Positions 54,101 to 63,724 of a stretch of DNA of 64,000 nt are shown here, piece after piece. The notes under the pieces are model-generated. The model did not search any database and was not told the DNA's origin. It saw only the letters and a list, made by a program, of their open reading frames with translations. Origin of the DNA: Paenibacillus brasilensis (GTDB lineage: Bacteria; Bacillota; Bacilli; Paenibacillales; Paenibacillaceae). The stretch covers positions 5,143,501-5,207,500 of the forward strand of contig NZ_CP045298.1 of the NCBI RefSeq assembly GCF_009363115.1, read 5' to 3'. Position numbers and translations under genes: made by a program. Positions within the stretch are counted from its first letter, which is position 1. The number at the start of each line of letters is the position of its first letter.

Positions 54101-56695
54101 TTACAATATTTCAATATACCCTTCTGTTCCATTCACGCGAATTCGTTGCCCGTCTTTGATCAGTCTGGTGGCATTTTCCACTCCGACAACTGCCGGCAAG
54201 CCATATTCACGCGCGATAACCGCTCCATGGGTCATCAGTCCGCCAACCTCGGTGACTAGACCTTTAATGGATACAAATAATGGTGTCCAGCCAGGGTCAG
54301 TAAAGGAGGTGACTAATATATCTCCATCTTCCAGATCGGCATTTTCCATGTTTAAGATGACACGTGCCCGTCCCTCTATAACTCCAGAAGAAACAGGCAG
54401 ACCTACAATAGCTTCGGCTGGGAGATTTTCTCGTTTGTACTCACCTGTAATGATTTCACCATCAGACGTGATAACGCGTGGTGGAGTTAGTTTTTCAAAA
54501 AAATTGTAATCGTCTTTTCGTTTGCTAATGATCTGGTAATCCAGTTTATTTGTGCGTACGACTTCGTGAAATTCCTCAAAAGTGAGATAGTACACGTCTT
54601 CTTTGTCATGGATAACGCCCGCTTGTGCAAGTTGTTCGGCTTCTTTCAGTAGAGCCTGCCTATACACGAAGTAGCGATTAATATAGCCGTATTTTGGATA
54701 TTCCCGATAACCGATGAAATTCCGGATGAGGTCGATCATTCGTTTGGCTTCTTTGGCTTTTTGTTCACCGTCCGGCAATTGCTTCAATCGATCTAATAAC
54801 TCTTGTTCTTTTGCCAAAGCTTCCTGTCGCCCTTGCTCAAATTTCCGATTGCTTGCATTAGGCTCAAGGTTTTTGACGTTACCCAGAATCAACGGGACAA
54901 GTGTAATCGGTTTTTCGCTCCAACGAGTTCGAGTAATATCGATTTCTCCGGCACATCGCATTCCGTACTTGTTGAGATAAACATTGATCGCGTCCCTGGT
55001 TTCCTGTCCGCCATCAAACTTAAGCAGTTCATCCAGAAAGTTATCTTCTTTTGCATGCTGCAAATAATCAATTACTTCCGGATAAGGGCGAATCACATCT
55101 GCGACATCCAATAGCCCCAGACCCATTTCCGAAGTAATATTGTGGGGTACAGATTGAGAAAGCGTATCTGCTGCGTTCTTTTCACCCAACCACTCGTTCA
55201 TTTTCTCATTGATCCATGATGAAGCATTCATAGCAGCCATAAACACAGCCGTACTTTGTGGTTCAAATAAAATCTTCTTTAATTCCTGGATATCTTCCAG
55301 AATAAAATCAAACAAATCCGATCCTGATTTCGTTTGGATATTTTGTTTTAACTCTTCTATCGATGTTTGACTACGCTTAATCAAATCAGAAACGATTGTC
55401 GGATCGTTTTCGAATTGTGCCGGCGTATCTGTATTACTTCTGCTGGGAACCGGTGCTGTTTGATCATTTGGTAAAAATTTTATAAAATCTCGCTCTGTTA
55501 TGGTCATGAGTGCGCCTTGCGTGAGCGGATCGGATCCCAGGGTACTTAAAAAAGTTTCCCTTCTGACAGGTGAAGCCAGTATAGGTGCAACATCAACAAA
55601 CAACCTCCCACCGGCTTTACGCATAGGTGCAGGAGTAATTAACAGGTAAAAAGACAACCCCAATGGTTTTATGGGATCTGTCATCATTTGTTGATGACCA
55701 ACAGATAGATAGACGTGATTTTCTTGATCATTCGCTTCGGGGATCGGGTATAAAGTAGTAATTGGCCGACTCTGGACAATATAAAATTTATCATGGGCCA
55801 AACACCATTCGATATCTTGTGGGCAACCAAAATATGCTTCGATCTGTCTTCCGATGCGTGCCAGTTGTAAAATTTGTTGATCCGTAAGTGTTTGAGTCTT
55901 TTGCTGATTAGGATCGATCTGCCGAGTCTCTGTTCCGCCTTCTTTTAGTCCATAGATAGCCAATTTCTTAGTTGCTATCCTCTTATCGACGATCTCCCCT
56001 TCCTGTACTTTATAACTATCAGCAGATACCAAGCCAGAGACCAGCGCTTCTCCAAGTCCAAAACTGGCATCAATTGATAGCAGCTTTCGGTTGGAAGTAA
56101 TCGGATCAGCGGTAAATAAAATCCCTGAAGCCTGTGGGAAAACCATCCTTTGAACGATAACAGACAAATAAACTTGACTGTGGTCAAATCCATTTTGCAT
56201 ACGGTAGATTACCGCGCGATCCGTAAATAGGGAAGCCCAACATTTGCTGATATGTTGCAAGATTGCTTCTTTGCCGATAATATTTAAATAGGTGTCTTGC
56301 TGACCAGCAAAAGAGGCATGTGGTAAATCTTCAGCAGTCGCACTAGAACGCACTGCATAAGCATGTTCTTCACCAAACTGGGAAAGATAGTGAGTAACTG
56401 CTTTTACAACATCGGAAGGAATTTCTACTTCCATAATGATTTGTCGAATCTTCCTGCTGATTTCACCAATTTGATCTCGATCTTCTGCTTTTAGCATGGT
56501 TAGTCGGTCCAACAAAGCATGAACCGTTTCGTTTTGTTCGATGGCTTTTTGATATCCCACTGTTGTAACACAAAATCCTTCTGGTACTTCTATTCCTTGA
56601 ATTTTTGATAATCTCCCTAAATTTAACCCTTTTCCGCCAACGAGCAAAAGCTGCGTTTTTTCAATTTCCTGAAAACCGAGAACCAAAGAACTCAT
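54101..56695 (-). CDS. rph: Rifamycin phosphotransferase (RPH)
   Basis: 864 residues, the length of Bacillus/Listeria RPH. N-terminal PPDK-type ATP-grasp domain (VGGKGLNLGRLSKI, YAVRSSATAEDLPHASFAGQQ), middle rifamycin-binding helical region (about 320-760) and C-terminal swivelling His domain GGLMTHGAVIAREYGLPAVVG with His823 as the phosphate carrier. Converts ATP, rifampicin and water to AMP, phosphate and 21-phospho-rifampicin. Phosphoenolpyruvate synthase is the alternative but lacks the middle domain and has a different C-terminus. GGAGAGAT precedes the ATG. It is a likely intrinsic or environmental rifamycin resistance gene. Confidence 0.88.
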   Translation of the reverse strand: MSSLVLGFQEIEKTQLLLVGGKGLNLGRLSKIQGIEVPEGFCVTTVGYQKAIEQNETVHALLDRLTMLKAEDRDQIGEISRKIRQIIMEVEIPSDVVKAVTHYLSQFGEEHAYAVRSSATAEDLPHASFAGQQDTYLNIIGKEAILQHISKCWASLFTDRAVIYRMQNGFDHSQVYLSVIVQRMVFPQASGILFTADPITSNRKLLSIDASFGLGEALVSGLVSADSYKVQEGEIVDKRIATKKLAIYGLKEGGTETRQIDPNQQKTQTLTDQQILQLARIGRQIEAYFGCPQDIEWCLAHDKFYIVQSRPITTLYPIPEANDQENHVYLSVGHQQMMTDPIKPLGLSFYLLITPAPMRKAGGRLFVDVAPILASPVRRETFLSTLGSDPLTQGALMTITERDFIKFLPNDQTAPVPSRSNTDTPAQFENDPTIVSDLIKRSQTSIEELKQNIQTKSGSDLFDFILEDIQELKKILFEPQSTAVFMAAMNASSWINEKMNEWLGEKNAADTLSQSVPHNITSEMGLGLLDVADVIRPYPEVIDYLQHAKEDNFLDELLKFDGGQETRDAINVYLNKYGMRCAGEIDITRTRWSEKPITLVPLILGNVKNLEPNASNRKFEQGRQEALAKEQELLDRLKQLPDGEQKAKEAKRMIDLIRNFIGYREYPKYGYINRYFVYRQALLKEAEQLAQAGVIHDKEDVYYLTFEEFHEVVRTNKLDYQIISKRKDDYNFFEKLTPPRVITSDGEIITGEYKRENLPAEAIVGLPVSSGVIEGRARVILNMENADLEDGDILVTSFTDPGWTPLFVSIKGLVTEVGGLMTHGAVIAREYGLPAVVGVENATRLIKDGQRIRVNGTEGYIEIL

Positions 56696-56742
56696 TCAAT
56701 ATCTCTCCTAACCATTAAATTGAGAAAAAACATTTGACAAGA

Positions 56743-56814
56743 GTTTACTGGCATGATACAATCAAAATGTAAGATGTGTTACTTATGAAATTTTAAATTG
56801 ATGCAGTAGTAAAC
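56743..56814 (-). promoter_or_regulatory. rph upstream inverted repeat
   Basis: GTTTACT-G-GCAT (56743-56754) and its inverse ATGC-AGT-AGTAAAC (56801-56814) flank the likely rph promoter region. Not the actinomycete rifamycin-associated element; function unknown. Confidence 0.35.
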
Positions 56815-56848
56815 CGATTATATCATTGTGTCTGTTCATGTGCAATAT

Positions 56849-56886
56849 AAAAGAACCTGGTAAAACTGTCCAGGTTCTTTTTTTGA
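56849..56886. terminator. Terminator after the tyrosine recombinase
   Basis: AAAAGAACCTGG / CCAGGTTCTTTTTTT perfect hairpin, usable in both directions. Confidence 0.9.
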
Positions 56887-56955
56887 TCTTCCACTACCTC
56901 GAATGGCTATGTCAGTATGTGCTTCATCACATGCACTCATGGTATATACTTACAA

Positions 56956-57927
56956 CTATGCTGTTGGTATCTGAATATCCAGCTTATCCATCGCCTTTTC
57001 CTTCTCCCGATCCGTGACATGCGTATATACAGTCGTCGTCTGAATGGATGAGTGCCCTAACAACTCCTGCACCGTACGTAGATCGGCCCCCTTACGCAAA
57101 AGCATTGTCGCAAACGTATGCCGCAGTTTATGGCTGGAGTAGGCTACCCGACCCTGTGCACCTTTATCCTGTTGGAATCGCTCGAACGTTTCTGTTGCGA
57201 TCTGCTGGATAGAGCGCACTGCCAGTCGGCGGCCTTTTTGCGATACGAACATAGCATCCTCCTTCCCTCTCCACGGCGTTAATCTTTCCTCCAATGCACG
57301 GTCTAAAATATCACATACAGCCTCCGGCACTGGAAGCGTACGCCACTTCCGTCCTTTTCCGAACACATCCAAAGTACGTCGTTCCCGGCTATAATCAGAG
57401 ATATTCAATGAGTGAACCTCCCCTACCCGCAATCCCATATATACCATGAGCAGAAAAATAGCCATATTCCGATTAGCATATTTTCCTTCCACTGCAAGTA
57501 AAAATGGCCTGATTTCATTTTCATCCAGGTATACGGGCATTCGATTTTTTACTGTCTTTGCTTTTTTAATTCCCGATGCCGGATTTGTACTGCATAATTC
57601 AAACTCCTGCAGTGCTTTGAAAAAGCTGCTCACCGCTGCATGCTTGCGATTCCGGGTACTATCCCCAGCTCCTCCCTCCCGAGCTTTGGACAGATAGGAC
57701 ATAACGTGAATCTTTTTCACCTGATCGAGTGGTTTATCCCGCAACGTGCGTAAAAACTGCTTTACATCCCCCATATAATTTTTTTGCGTATGTATTGTAT
57801 ATCCCGCATCCTTCATCCAAATCAAAAAGGCTTCCAACTCCTCAGCATAAACTTCATCCGTTTCATCTACCGTGACCGACTCCATATGACGCAGCTCTTT
57901 TCTCACACCAGTGGCCTCCTTTTCCAT
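56956..57927 (-). CDS. Tyrosine recombinase / integrase
   Basis: 323 residues: SAM-like core-binding domain (about 25-115) and catalytic domain (about 130-310) with all active residues visible: Arg in MGLRVGEVHSL, HKLRHTFATML (His-Arg), LLGHSS (His) and the nucleophile Tyr in TTTVYTHV. XerC/D-like size, but the acidic N-terminal extension and isolated position suggest a mobile-element or accessory recombinase rather than the housekeeping Xer pair. No attachment site or partner phage genes were recognised nearby. Confidence 0.88.
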   Translation of the reverse strand: MEKEATGVRKELRHMESVTVDETDEVYAEELEAFLIWMKDAGYTIHTQKNYMGDVKQFLRTLRDKPLDQVKKIHVMSYLSKAREGGAGDSTRNRKHAAVSSFFKALQEFELCSTNPASGIKKAKTVKNRMPVYLDENEIRPFLLAVEGKYANRNMAIFLLMVYMGLRVGEVHSLNISDYSRERRTLDVFGKGRKWRTLPVPEAVCDILDRALEERLTPWRGKEDAMFVSQKGRRLAVRSIQQIATETFERFQQDKGAQGRVAYSSHKLRHTFATMLLRKGADLRTVQELLGHSSIQTTTVYTHVTDREKEKAMDKLDIQIPTA

Positions 57928-58203
57928 TCATATTCTGAAATATGCTGTAAAACGTTCAATTTTGTCTGCTTTTTATCGACAATTCAATCGACATCTTATG
58001 CAACTAGGAGATGTAAAGTCGTTTTAAACCTAAACTGCGTATAATTTATATTATACGCAGTTATTTTGGGCACTTTTTAAGTATAAATAAAACCCTATAG
58101 CCTTGTCTAGCGCTCCATTCAAAACTCTTTTTCATCAAATAAAAAAAATAACCTAAGCGTCTGTTATCACCAGCATTAGGAAGCATATCTAAGAACCCAT
58201 GGG

Positions 58204-58548
58204 GTGAGTAGCCGTTGGCACGACAAGGGTGATGAGATAAAGCATTTTGCTGTCTTGCTCCGTTTTCCCTTGATCATCCAGCACGATATACTTAAAGAAG
58301 TCGAAAGCCAAGCTTATTTACAGCCTATGCTCATTCCAATGATATGGGTTTATCATGACAAAGGGAGTGTTCATCTATTTATGAGTACCGAAATGCTGGA
58401 ACGTCGAAGTGAAATTCTAAAACGTAACATCCATCAGTTGCTGGTTCAGGAAAATCAACACGGCGTGACACGTCAAGAAAATTACACGTTGCACAAAATG
58501 ATCAGAGAGCTGCATCAAACCTCTCATGCCTTGAACACTTCCCGTTGA
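58204..58548 (+). CDS. Hypothetical protein
   Basis: 114 codons from a GTG at 58204 with no clear ribosome site. Coding-like composition, mixed helix, no membrane segment, no motif I recognise (YHDKGSVHLFMSTEMLERRSEILKRN). Stands between the recombinase and the broken iron transporter. Could be a fragment. Confidence 0.4.
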   Translation: MSSRWHDKGDEIKHFAVLLRFPLIIQHDILKEVESQAYLQPMLIPMIWVYHDKGSVHLFMSTEMLERRSEILKRNIHQLLVQENQHGVTRQENYTLHKMIRELHQTSHALNTSR

Positions 58549-58576
58549 GATGCAAGACTACTAAGGCACAAATGGA

Positions 58577-58622
58577 AAATAACCTTCAACTCCACTTTTC
58601 TTAGTGGTGTTGAAGGTTATTT
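58577..58622. terminator. Strong bidirectional hairpin
   Basis: Perfect 14-bp AAATAACCTTCAAC / GTTGAAGGTTATTT (58577-58590, 58609-58622) with nested CCAC-GTGG. Confidence 0.9.
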
Positions 58623-58633
58623 GTTTCACAATG

Positions 58634-59616
58634 CTATCCCTTGGAGCGGCCCCGCAAATATAGGAAGTAGGGCGCACCAATAATGGCCACGATCAAGCCT
58701 GTCGGAATTTCTTTCTGCAAAGGTAAGGAGCGTGTGATCGTATCTGCTACGAGCACCAAGAGCGCTCCGGCTAAAGCACACGTTACCAGCAGCATTTTAT
58801 GCTTTGGCCCTACCAGCTTTCTCGCCAAATGCGGAGCAACCAAACCAACAAAACCGATACCACCGCTAACTGACACACTGGAACTGGCCAGTCCAACTGC
58901 AGCAGCCAGGAGAAGGATACGCTCCCTTTCGATAGGGGTACCTAACCCGGATGCAGTCTGATCTCTCAGGTTAAGCACATTCATTACATTTGTCATGTAA
59001 ATTGTAACTGTTTCATTTTTCTTAAATTTCCCAGCCAGCTTCTTTCGTCCTTCTTCAGCCTTTTTGTCGAGGCTAGCGATCCACTGCTCGGCTTCCTTAT
59101 CCTTACCCAGCACGGCTGCAACATCTCGCAGTTGCTTAAATACATCCCCGTTTCCAAAAGAAACGACCACAGTTGGAGCAATCTTTTCCAGCTGCTCTTT
59201 TACTTCCGGTGTGGTATCTTCTGTTGCTATGATCAGGTCCGGTTGTAGCTCCAGCACCTTTTCAACATTGGTTGGGCTCCCTATATCAGCAATGCCGTCA
59301 ATTTTCCTTTTAAATACTCACCTTCTAACAGATGAGAACCAACGCCTACTGGTTTGACACCCAGAGCCAGCATAGCATCCAAATATTGTGTCGTGACTAC
59401 TCGCTGCGGATTTACAGGAATACTCATCTTATTGCCAGCAGCATCTGTATATTCACGCATAGCAACCGTTTTCGATTGCTCGGAAGAATCATTAGTACCT
59501 GTCTCTTTGTTCGTCTGAGTGTTGTTACCTGCGTTCCCGCATGCGCCCAAGGCTAGCGTCAAAAGTACGATCAGACAAATCGTAACTCCCAATTTCGATC
59601 TGTTATTTTGCTGCAC
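58634..59616 (-). pseudogene. Iron-siderophore ABC transporter gene, frameshifted and deletion-fused
   Basis: Starts as a lipoprotein substrate-binding protein (MQQNNRSKLGVTICLIVLLTLALGACG, lipobox LGAC; 59616-59281). A missing A in the run at 59304-59310 shifts the frame. The second frame (59257 on) continues the binding protein (LELQPDLIIATEDTT...YMTN) and then, at about 58984, jumps into the C-terminal part of a FecCD-type permease (GGIGFVGLVAPHLARKLVGPKHK...GAPYFLYLRG). So an internal deletion removed the end of the binding protein and most of the permease. Cannot function. Still preceded by a Fur box. Confidence 0.9.
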
Positions 59617-59641
59617 GATATACCCTCCTTAAATATATAAT

Positions 59642-59660
59642 GATAGTGATTCTCATTATC
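59642..59660. promoter_or_regulatory. Fur box
   Basis: GATAGTGATTCTCATTATC matches the 19-bp Fur consensus at 17 positions; 26 bp upstream of the broken iron-transport gene. Confidence 0.85.
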
Positions 59661-59787
59661 ACATAACTGTTATTCTATCTTTTACCGACTCTTCTTACAA
59701 TATAAATTTTAGAGTCCAGCCTGACACAATTGAAAAGGTGATCACTTCATGAAAAACAAGCGCAAATCCGGTTCTTACACATAAAAA

Positions 59788-59815
59788 GGACTGATGCGCA
59801 TGTTTGCATCAGTCC
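59788..59815 (-). terminator. Terminator of the rbs operon
   Basis: Perfect GGACTGATGC / GCATCAGTCC stem, then TTTTT in the leftward direction. Confidence 0.9.
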
Positions 59816-59847
59816 GAAGCCTTAATTATGTTGAGCATACACCCGTT

Positions 59848-60768
59848 TTATTTCGATTGATCCACTAACTCCAGCTTGGCGGGAATTGATTTTTTCACGG
59901 TTTTCCCTTGGAGCACATCCTTGGCTGCCTGAACAGCCAATTGTCCAATTAGCTCGGGTTGCTGAGCTACTGTGGCTGTCAGCTTGCCCTCCTTAATAGA
60001 TTTAAGAGCATCCTCGTTACCGTCAAAGCCGATGACAGGAATCTTCTTACCTGAACTTTGGATTGCTTCGATCGCCCCTAGCGCCATTTCATCATTATGG
60101 GCAAATACGGCTTGAACATCCGGGTTGCCTTGCAGCAGATTTTCCATTACATTCAAGCCTTTCGTCCGGTCAAAATCGGCCGACTGCTTGGCAATAACCT
60201 TCAATTCCTTGTCCGCTACTTCGTGGAAGCCTTTCCCCCGTTCACGTGTAGCCGATGCGCCTGGTACGCCTTCCAGCTCAATGACCTTGGCACCTTTCCC
60301 GACTTGATCAATCACGTATCTAGCTGCCATCCGTCCTCCCTCAACATTGTCGGAGGCAACGAGCGCTTTCACATCTCCTTTGTCAGCAGAACGATCCAGC
60401 GTAATAACAGGAATGTTCAAAGCATTTGCAGATTGTACCACGGTAGAGATTGCCGACGAATCTGTCGGATTAATGAGCAAGGCGTTTACGCCCTGCTGAA
60501 TCAGATCGTCCACGTCATTGCTTTGTTTTGCTGAATCATTTTGTGCATCGACGACAATAACCTGCAATCCTTGTTTTTTAGCTTCTGCGACGACTCCGTC
60601 TTTGAGAGATACAAAGAATGGATTATTCAGCGTTGAGATCGACAAGCCGATTTTAATGTCCTTTAAGCTAGCCGCCGCTTTCGGTTTCGCCCATTCGGGC
60701 GGTTCCAGAGAACAGCCTGTCATAAGCAGGAGCAGCAAGGCTGTCACGAGTAATGTAAGCTTTTTCAT
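59848..60768 (-). CDS. rbsB: Ribose ABC transporter, substrate-binding lipoprotein
   Basis: 306 residues. Lipobox LMTGC (Cys19), periplasmic-binding-protein type I (LacI-like) fold: IGLSISTLNNPFFVSLKDG, LINPTDSSAI, NIPVITLDRS, GASATRERGKGF and FAHNDEMALGAIEA match RbsB. Captures ribose outside the membrane and delivers it to RbsC. AAGGAGA precedes the ATG. Last gene of the operon, before a strong terminator. Confidence 0.95.
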   Translation of the reverse strand: MKKLTLLVTALLLLLMTGCSLEPPEWAKPKAAASLKDIKIGLSISTLNNPFFVSLKDGVVAEAKKQGLQVIVVDAQNDSAKQSNDVDDLIQQGVNALLINPTDSSAISTVVQSANALNIPVITLDRSADKGDVKALVASDNVEGGRMAARYVIDQVGKGAKVIELEGVPGASATRERGKGFHEVADKELKVIAKQSADFDRTKGLNVMENLLQGNPDVQAVFAHNDEMALGAIEAIQSSGKKIPVIGFDGNEDALKSIKEGKLTATVAQQPELIGQLAVQAAKDVLQGKTVKKSIPAKLELVDQSK

Positions 60769-60801
60769 AGTTGTGGTCTCCTTTTATGCAGATTTGGTGT
60801 A

Positions 60802-61770
60802 TTATGCGGATTTCTTACGGTCAATCAATACAGCAATGGCGATTACGATCCCTTTTACCACCATTTGATAAAAGGAGTTTACCCCTAGCAAATTCAAGCC
60901 ATTATTTAACGTACCGATAATAAGCACACCAATCAACGTACCTACGATGCGCCCCCGTCCTCCTGACAGGCTTGTTCCACCCAAAACGACGGCTGCAATG
61001 GCATCCAGTTCATAAGAAGTACCTGCTGTCGGTTGCGCCGAGTTCAAACGTGAGGTCAGAATAGCACCCGCCAAAGCGGACAGCATTCCAGCGAGAGAGT
61101 AAATCCAAATTTTTACGCGCGGTACTTTAATACCAGATACGATGGAGGCTTTCTCATTTCCCCCGATGGCGTACGTTTTACGTCCAAACGGCGTTTTATG
61201 CAAAATGATCCAGAGGACTACAAAAGTAATAAGCATCGTAATCGCTGGAACTGGAATACCAAACTGATAGCCACGACCAAACAATTGAAATACCAGACTG
61301 TCTCCGAGTCCTGTAATGGGATTCCCGTCTGTATAGACCAGTGTCAATCCTCTGAAAATGGTCATGGTTGCAAGTGTAGCGATGAACGGAGCCATTTTAC
61401 CCTTAGTGATCATCAAGCCATTGACCATCCCCATCACACCACCCAATGCACAGCCAATGATAATTGCCAGAATGGGATCAAACCCGGCCAGCATCATATT
61501 GGCGACAAATGCGCTGGACAGTGCTAATATGGAGCCGACTGACAAATCAATTCCACCTGTGAGAATAACGAAGGTCATACCAAATGCAATCAGCGCATTA
61601 ATGGACACCTGGCGTAACAAATTCAAAATATTAAGCGGTTCCAAAAAGCTGGGATTCAACACAGAGACGATGATCACCAAAATAATCAGTCCCAACAACG
61701 GACCAAGCTTTTGCGTGATTTGTGACATCGCAAAGCCTTTGCTGCCTTTTGCTTCATTCATAGTTGTCAT
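60802..61770 (-). CDS. rbsC: Ribose ABC transporter permease
   Basis: 322 residues, about eight to ten membrane segments. Typical BPD_transp_2 family: FGMTFVILTGGIDLSVGSILALSS, GMVNGLMITKGKMAPFIATLATMTIFRGL, AAVVLGGTSLSGGRGRI. Starts 1 nt after the rbsA stop, with AGGAGGAC inside rbsA, so coupled. Forms the channel with RbsA and RbsB. Confidence 0.95.
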   Translation of the reverse strand: MTTMNEAKGSKGFAMSQITQKLGPLLGLIILVIIVSVLNPSFLEPLNILNLLRQVSINALIAFGMTFVILTGGIDLSVGSILALSSAFVANMMLAGFDPILAIIIGCALGGVMGMVNGLMITKGKMAPFIATLATMTIFRGLTLVYTDGNPITGLGDSLVFQLFGRGYQFGIPVPAITMLITFVVLWIILHKTPFGRKTYAIGGNEKASIVSGIKVPRVKIWIYSLAGMLSALAGAILTSRLNSAQPTAGTSYELDAIAAVVLGGTSLSGGRGRIVGTLIGVLIIGTLNNGLNLLGVNSFYQMVVKGIVIAIAVLIDRKKSA

Positions 61771-61771
61771 A

Positions 61772-63253
61772 TTACTGTCCTCCTGTAGCTAGCGTCATAA
61801 TGTTTTCTTGTGTGGCCTCTTCCCTGCTTAGCTCCCCGCTGATCTTTCCCTCATGCACCACGACAATACGGTCGCTCATGCCGAGTACCTCGGGGAGCTC
61901 TGAGGATACCATGATAATGGCAACTCCGCGTTCAGTCAGCTCGTTCATCAACTGGTAAATTTCCCGTTTGGCTCCCACATCCACACCTCGCGTTGGTTCA
62001 TCGAGGATGAGAACGTTGGGTCCAATGCCTACCCATTTGGCGATAACTACCTTTTGCTGATTCCCACCTGACAGGCTGCGGACAGGCGTTTCGCCCGATT
62101 GGGTTTTAATTTGTAAACGCTTAATTAATGTGTTAACAAAATCCAGTTCTTTTTTGCCTGAGATCAATCCTTTTGATGTAAAGCTGAACAGATTAGGCAG
62201 CACCATGTTTTCCCGGATCGAAAAATCCAGCACCAAGCCCTCATCTTTACGGTCTTCTGTAATAAAGCCAATTCCCAGCTTCACAGCGTCATCCGGCTTG
62301 CGGATAGACACCTTTTTTCCACGTACATGTATCTCGCCACTGTCCAAAGCATCCAGTCCAAAAAGTGCCCGCATGATCTCGGTCCGTCCCGAGCCCATCA
62401 AACCTGAGAAACCTACAATTTCACCCGATCTTACCGAAAAATTCACATTTTCAAATAGACCTTTATGCGACGCGTTTTTAACCTCCAGTACCACTTCCCC
62501 TAAAGCAGGTATTCTTGTCGGGTAACGTTCGGTCAGTTCTCTTCCGACCATTTTACGTACAACCTCATCAAAATTTGTGTCGGGAATGACTTGGGTATCC
62601 ACTGTTTTACCGTCACGCATGACGGTAATCCGGTCGCAGATCGCAAATATTTCCTCCATCCGGTGTGATATATACACAATCGAAACGCCTTCCTTTTTCA
62701 AGGAAGTAATAACCTCGAACAGCTTTTGAATTTCCCGTTCGGTTAACGCAGCCGTAGGCTCATCCATCACGATCACTTTTGCATCCGTCATCAATGCTTT
62801 GGCTATTTCAATCATTTGCTGTTGACCTACGGAGCAGTCGCCTGCCTCACCATTCAAAGGAAGATTTACCGCAAGCTTAGCGAATTGCTCGTTTGCTAAC
62901 GCTTTCATTTTAGTGCTGTCCAGTAATCCCCACTTGGATGTCATTTCCTTGCCAATAAACAAATTTTCCAGCACCGTCATTTCCGGCCACACATTCAATT
63001 CCTGGTGAATAAAAGCAATTCCCTTTTGCTCGGCCTCCTTAGGGCTCGCAAAGTACGTTTCCTGACCGTCGATCACGATCGTTCCATCATCACGCCGATG
63101 CAATCCGATTAAAATATTCATCAGCGTTGATTTACCTGCGCCATTTTCACCCATGAGGGCATGTACTTCTCCTTCACGGAGATCAAAATCTACACCACTC
63201 AGCACCTGATTGGTTCCAAAGGCTTTGTAAATTCCCTTCATTTGAATCTGCAT
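61772..63253 (-). CDS. rbsA: Ribose ABC transporter ATP-binding protein
   Basis: 493 residues with two fused nucleotide-binding domains. The first has Walker A GENGAGKST (about 36-44), VGQQQMIEIAKAL signature and VIVMDEP Walker B. The second has the degenerate GLMGSGRTE, LSGGNQQKV and LILDEPTRGVD, the usual RbsA/XylG pattern. Energises ribose uptake. AAGGAGGG precedes the ATG. Confidence 0.95.
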   Translation of the reverse strand: MQIQMKGIYKAFGTNQVLSGVDFDLREGEVHALMGENGAGKSTLMNILIGLHRRDDGTIVIDGQETYFASPKEAEQKGIAFIHQELNVWPEMTVLENLFIGKEMTSKWGLLDSTKMKALANEQFAKLAVNLPLNGEAGDCSVGQQQMIEIAKALMTDAKVIVMDEPTAALTEREIQKLFEVITSLKKEGVSIVYISHRMEEIFAICDRITVMRDGKTVDTQVIPDTNFDEVVRKMVGRELTERYPTRIPALGEVVLEVKNASHKGLFENVNFSVRSGEIVGFSGLMGSGRTEIMRALFGLDALDSGEIHVRGKKVSIRKPDDAVKLGIGFITEDRKDEGLVLDFSIRENMVLPNLFSFTSKGLISGKKELDFVNTLIKRLQIKTQSGETPVRSLSGGNQQKVVIAKWVGIGPNVLILDEPTRGVDVGAKREIYQLMNELTERGVAIIMVSSELPEVLGMSDRIVVVHEGKISGELSREEATQENIMTLATGGQ

Positions 63254-63291
63254 GCTGCACCCTCCTTCTTATTCAAAAAATAACTTTTTCA

Positions 63292-63723
63292 TCAAAAGTA
63301 AACCCCAGCCTGCAAAATACAATTGGCATACGGCTTGGCTTCACCTGTACGAATGACCGCCTTGGCATGCCGGGTCAACTCCTTGAATTGTTCATGCGAA
63401 CAAAACTCAATGACGCCAGCCTGCTCTGTAACCTGCGAATTTCCCGGCTTCTCCCCTGCAAAGGTGCGTGTAATATACTGTAGTGCCTGTTCATTTCCTT
63501 GTTTGATTTCTTCAGCCAACATCACCTTTTCGATCACCATATCTGCAGCGATGACATCTACTACGTCCTGAAAGGAGGGAACCCCTAGTTTAAGGGCCAA
63601 ATCAATTTTGGTAACGCCTTCAGGAACAGGTAGACCGGCATCGGCCACGACAATATAGTCCATGTGGCCGAGATCCGACAGTACTTTCGATATATGACTG
63701 TTCAGGATTCCATGTTTTTTCAT
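63292..63723 (-). CDS. rbsD: D-ribose pyranase
   Basis: About 143 residues from ATG 63723 (GGAGGAGC upstream; the longer ORF is overlap into rbsK). Interconverts pyran and furan forms of ribose for RbsK. MKKHGILNSHISKVLSDLGHMDYIVVADAGLPVPEG contains the catalytic His20-type and Asp residues; C-terminal RTGEAKPYANCILQAGV is typical. Confidence 0.94.
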   Translation of the reverse strand: MKKHGILNSHISKVLSDLGHMDYIVVADAGLPVPEGVTKIDLALKLGVPSFQDVVDVIAADMVIEKVMLAEEIKQGNEQALQYITRTFAGEKPGNSQVTEQAGVIEFCSHEQFKELTRHAKAVIRTGEAKPYANCILQAGVYF

Positions 63724-63724
63724 A

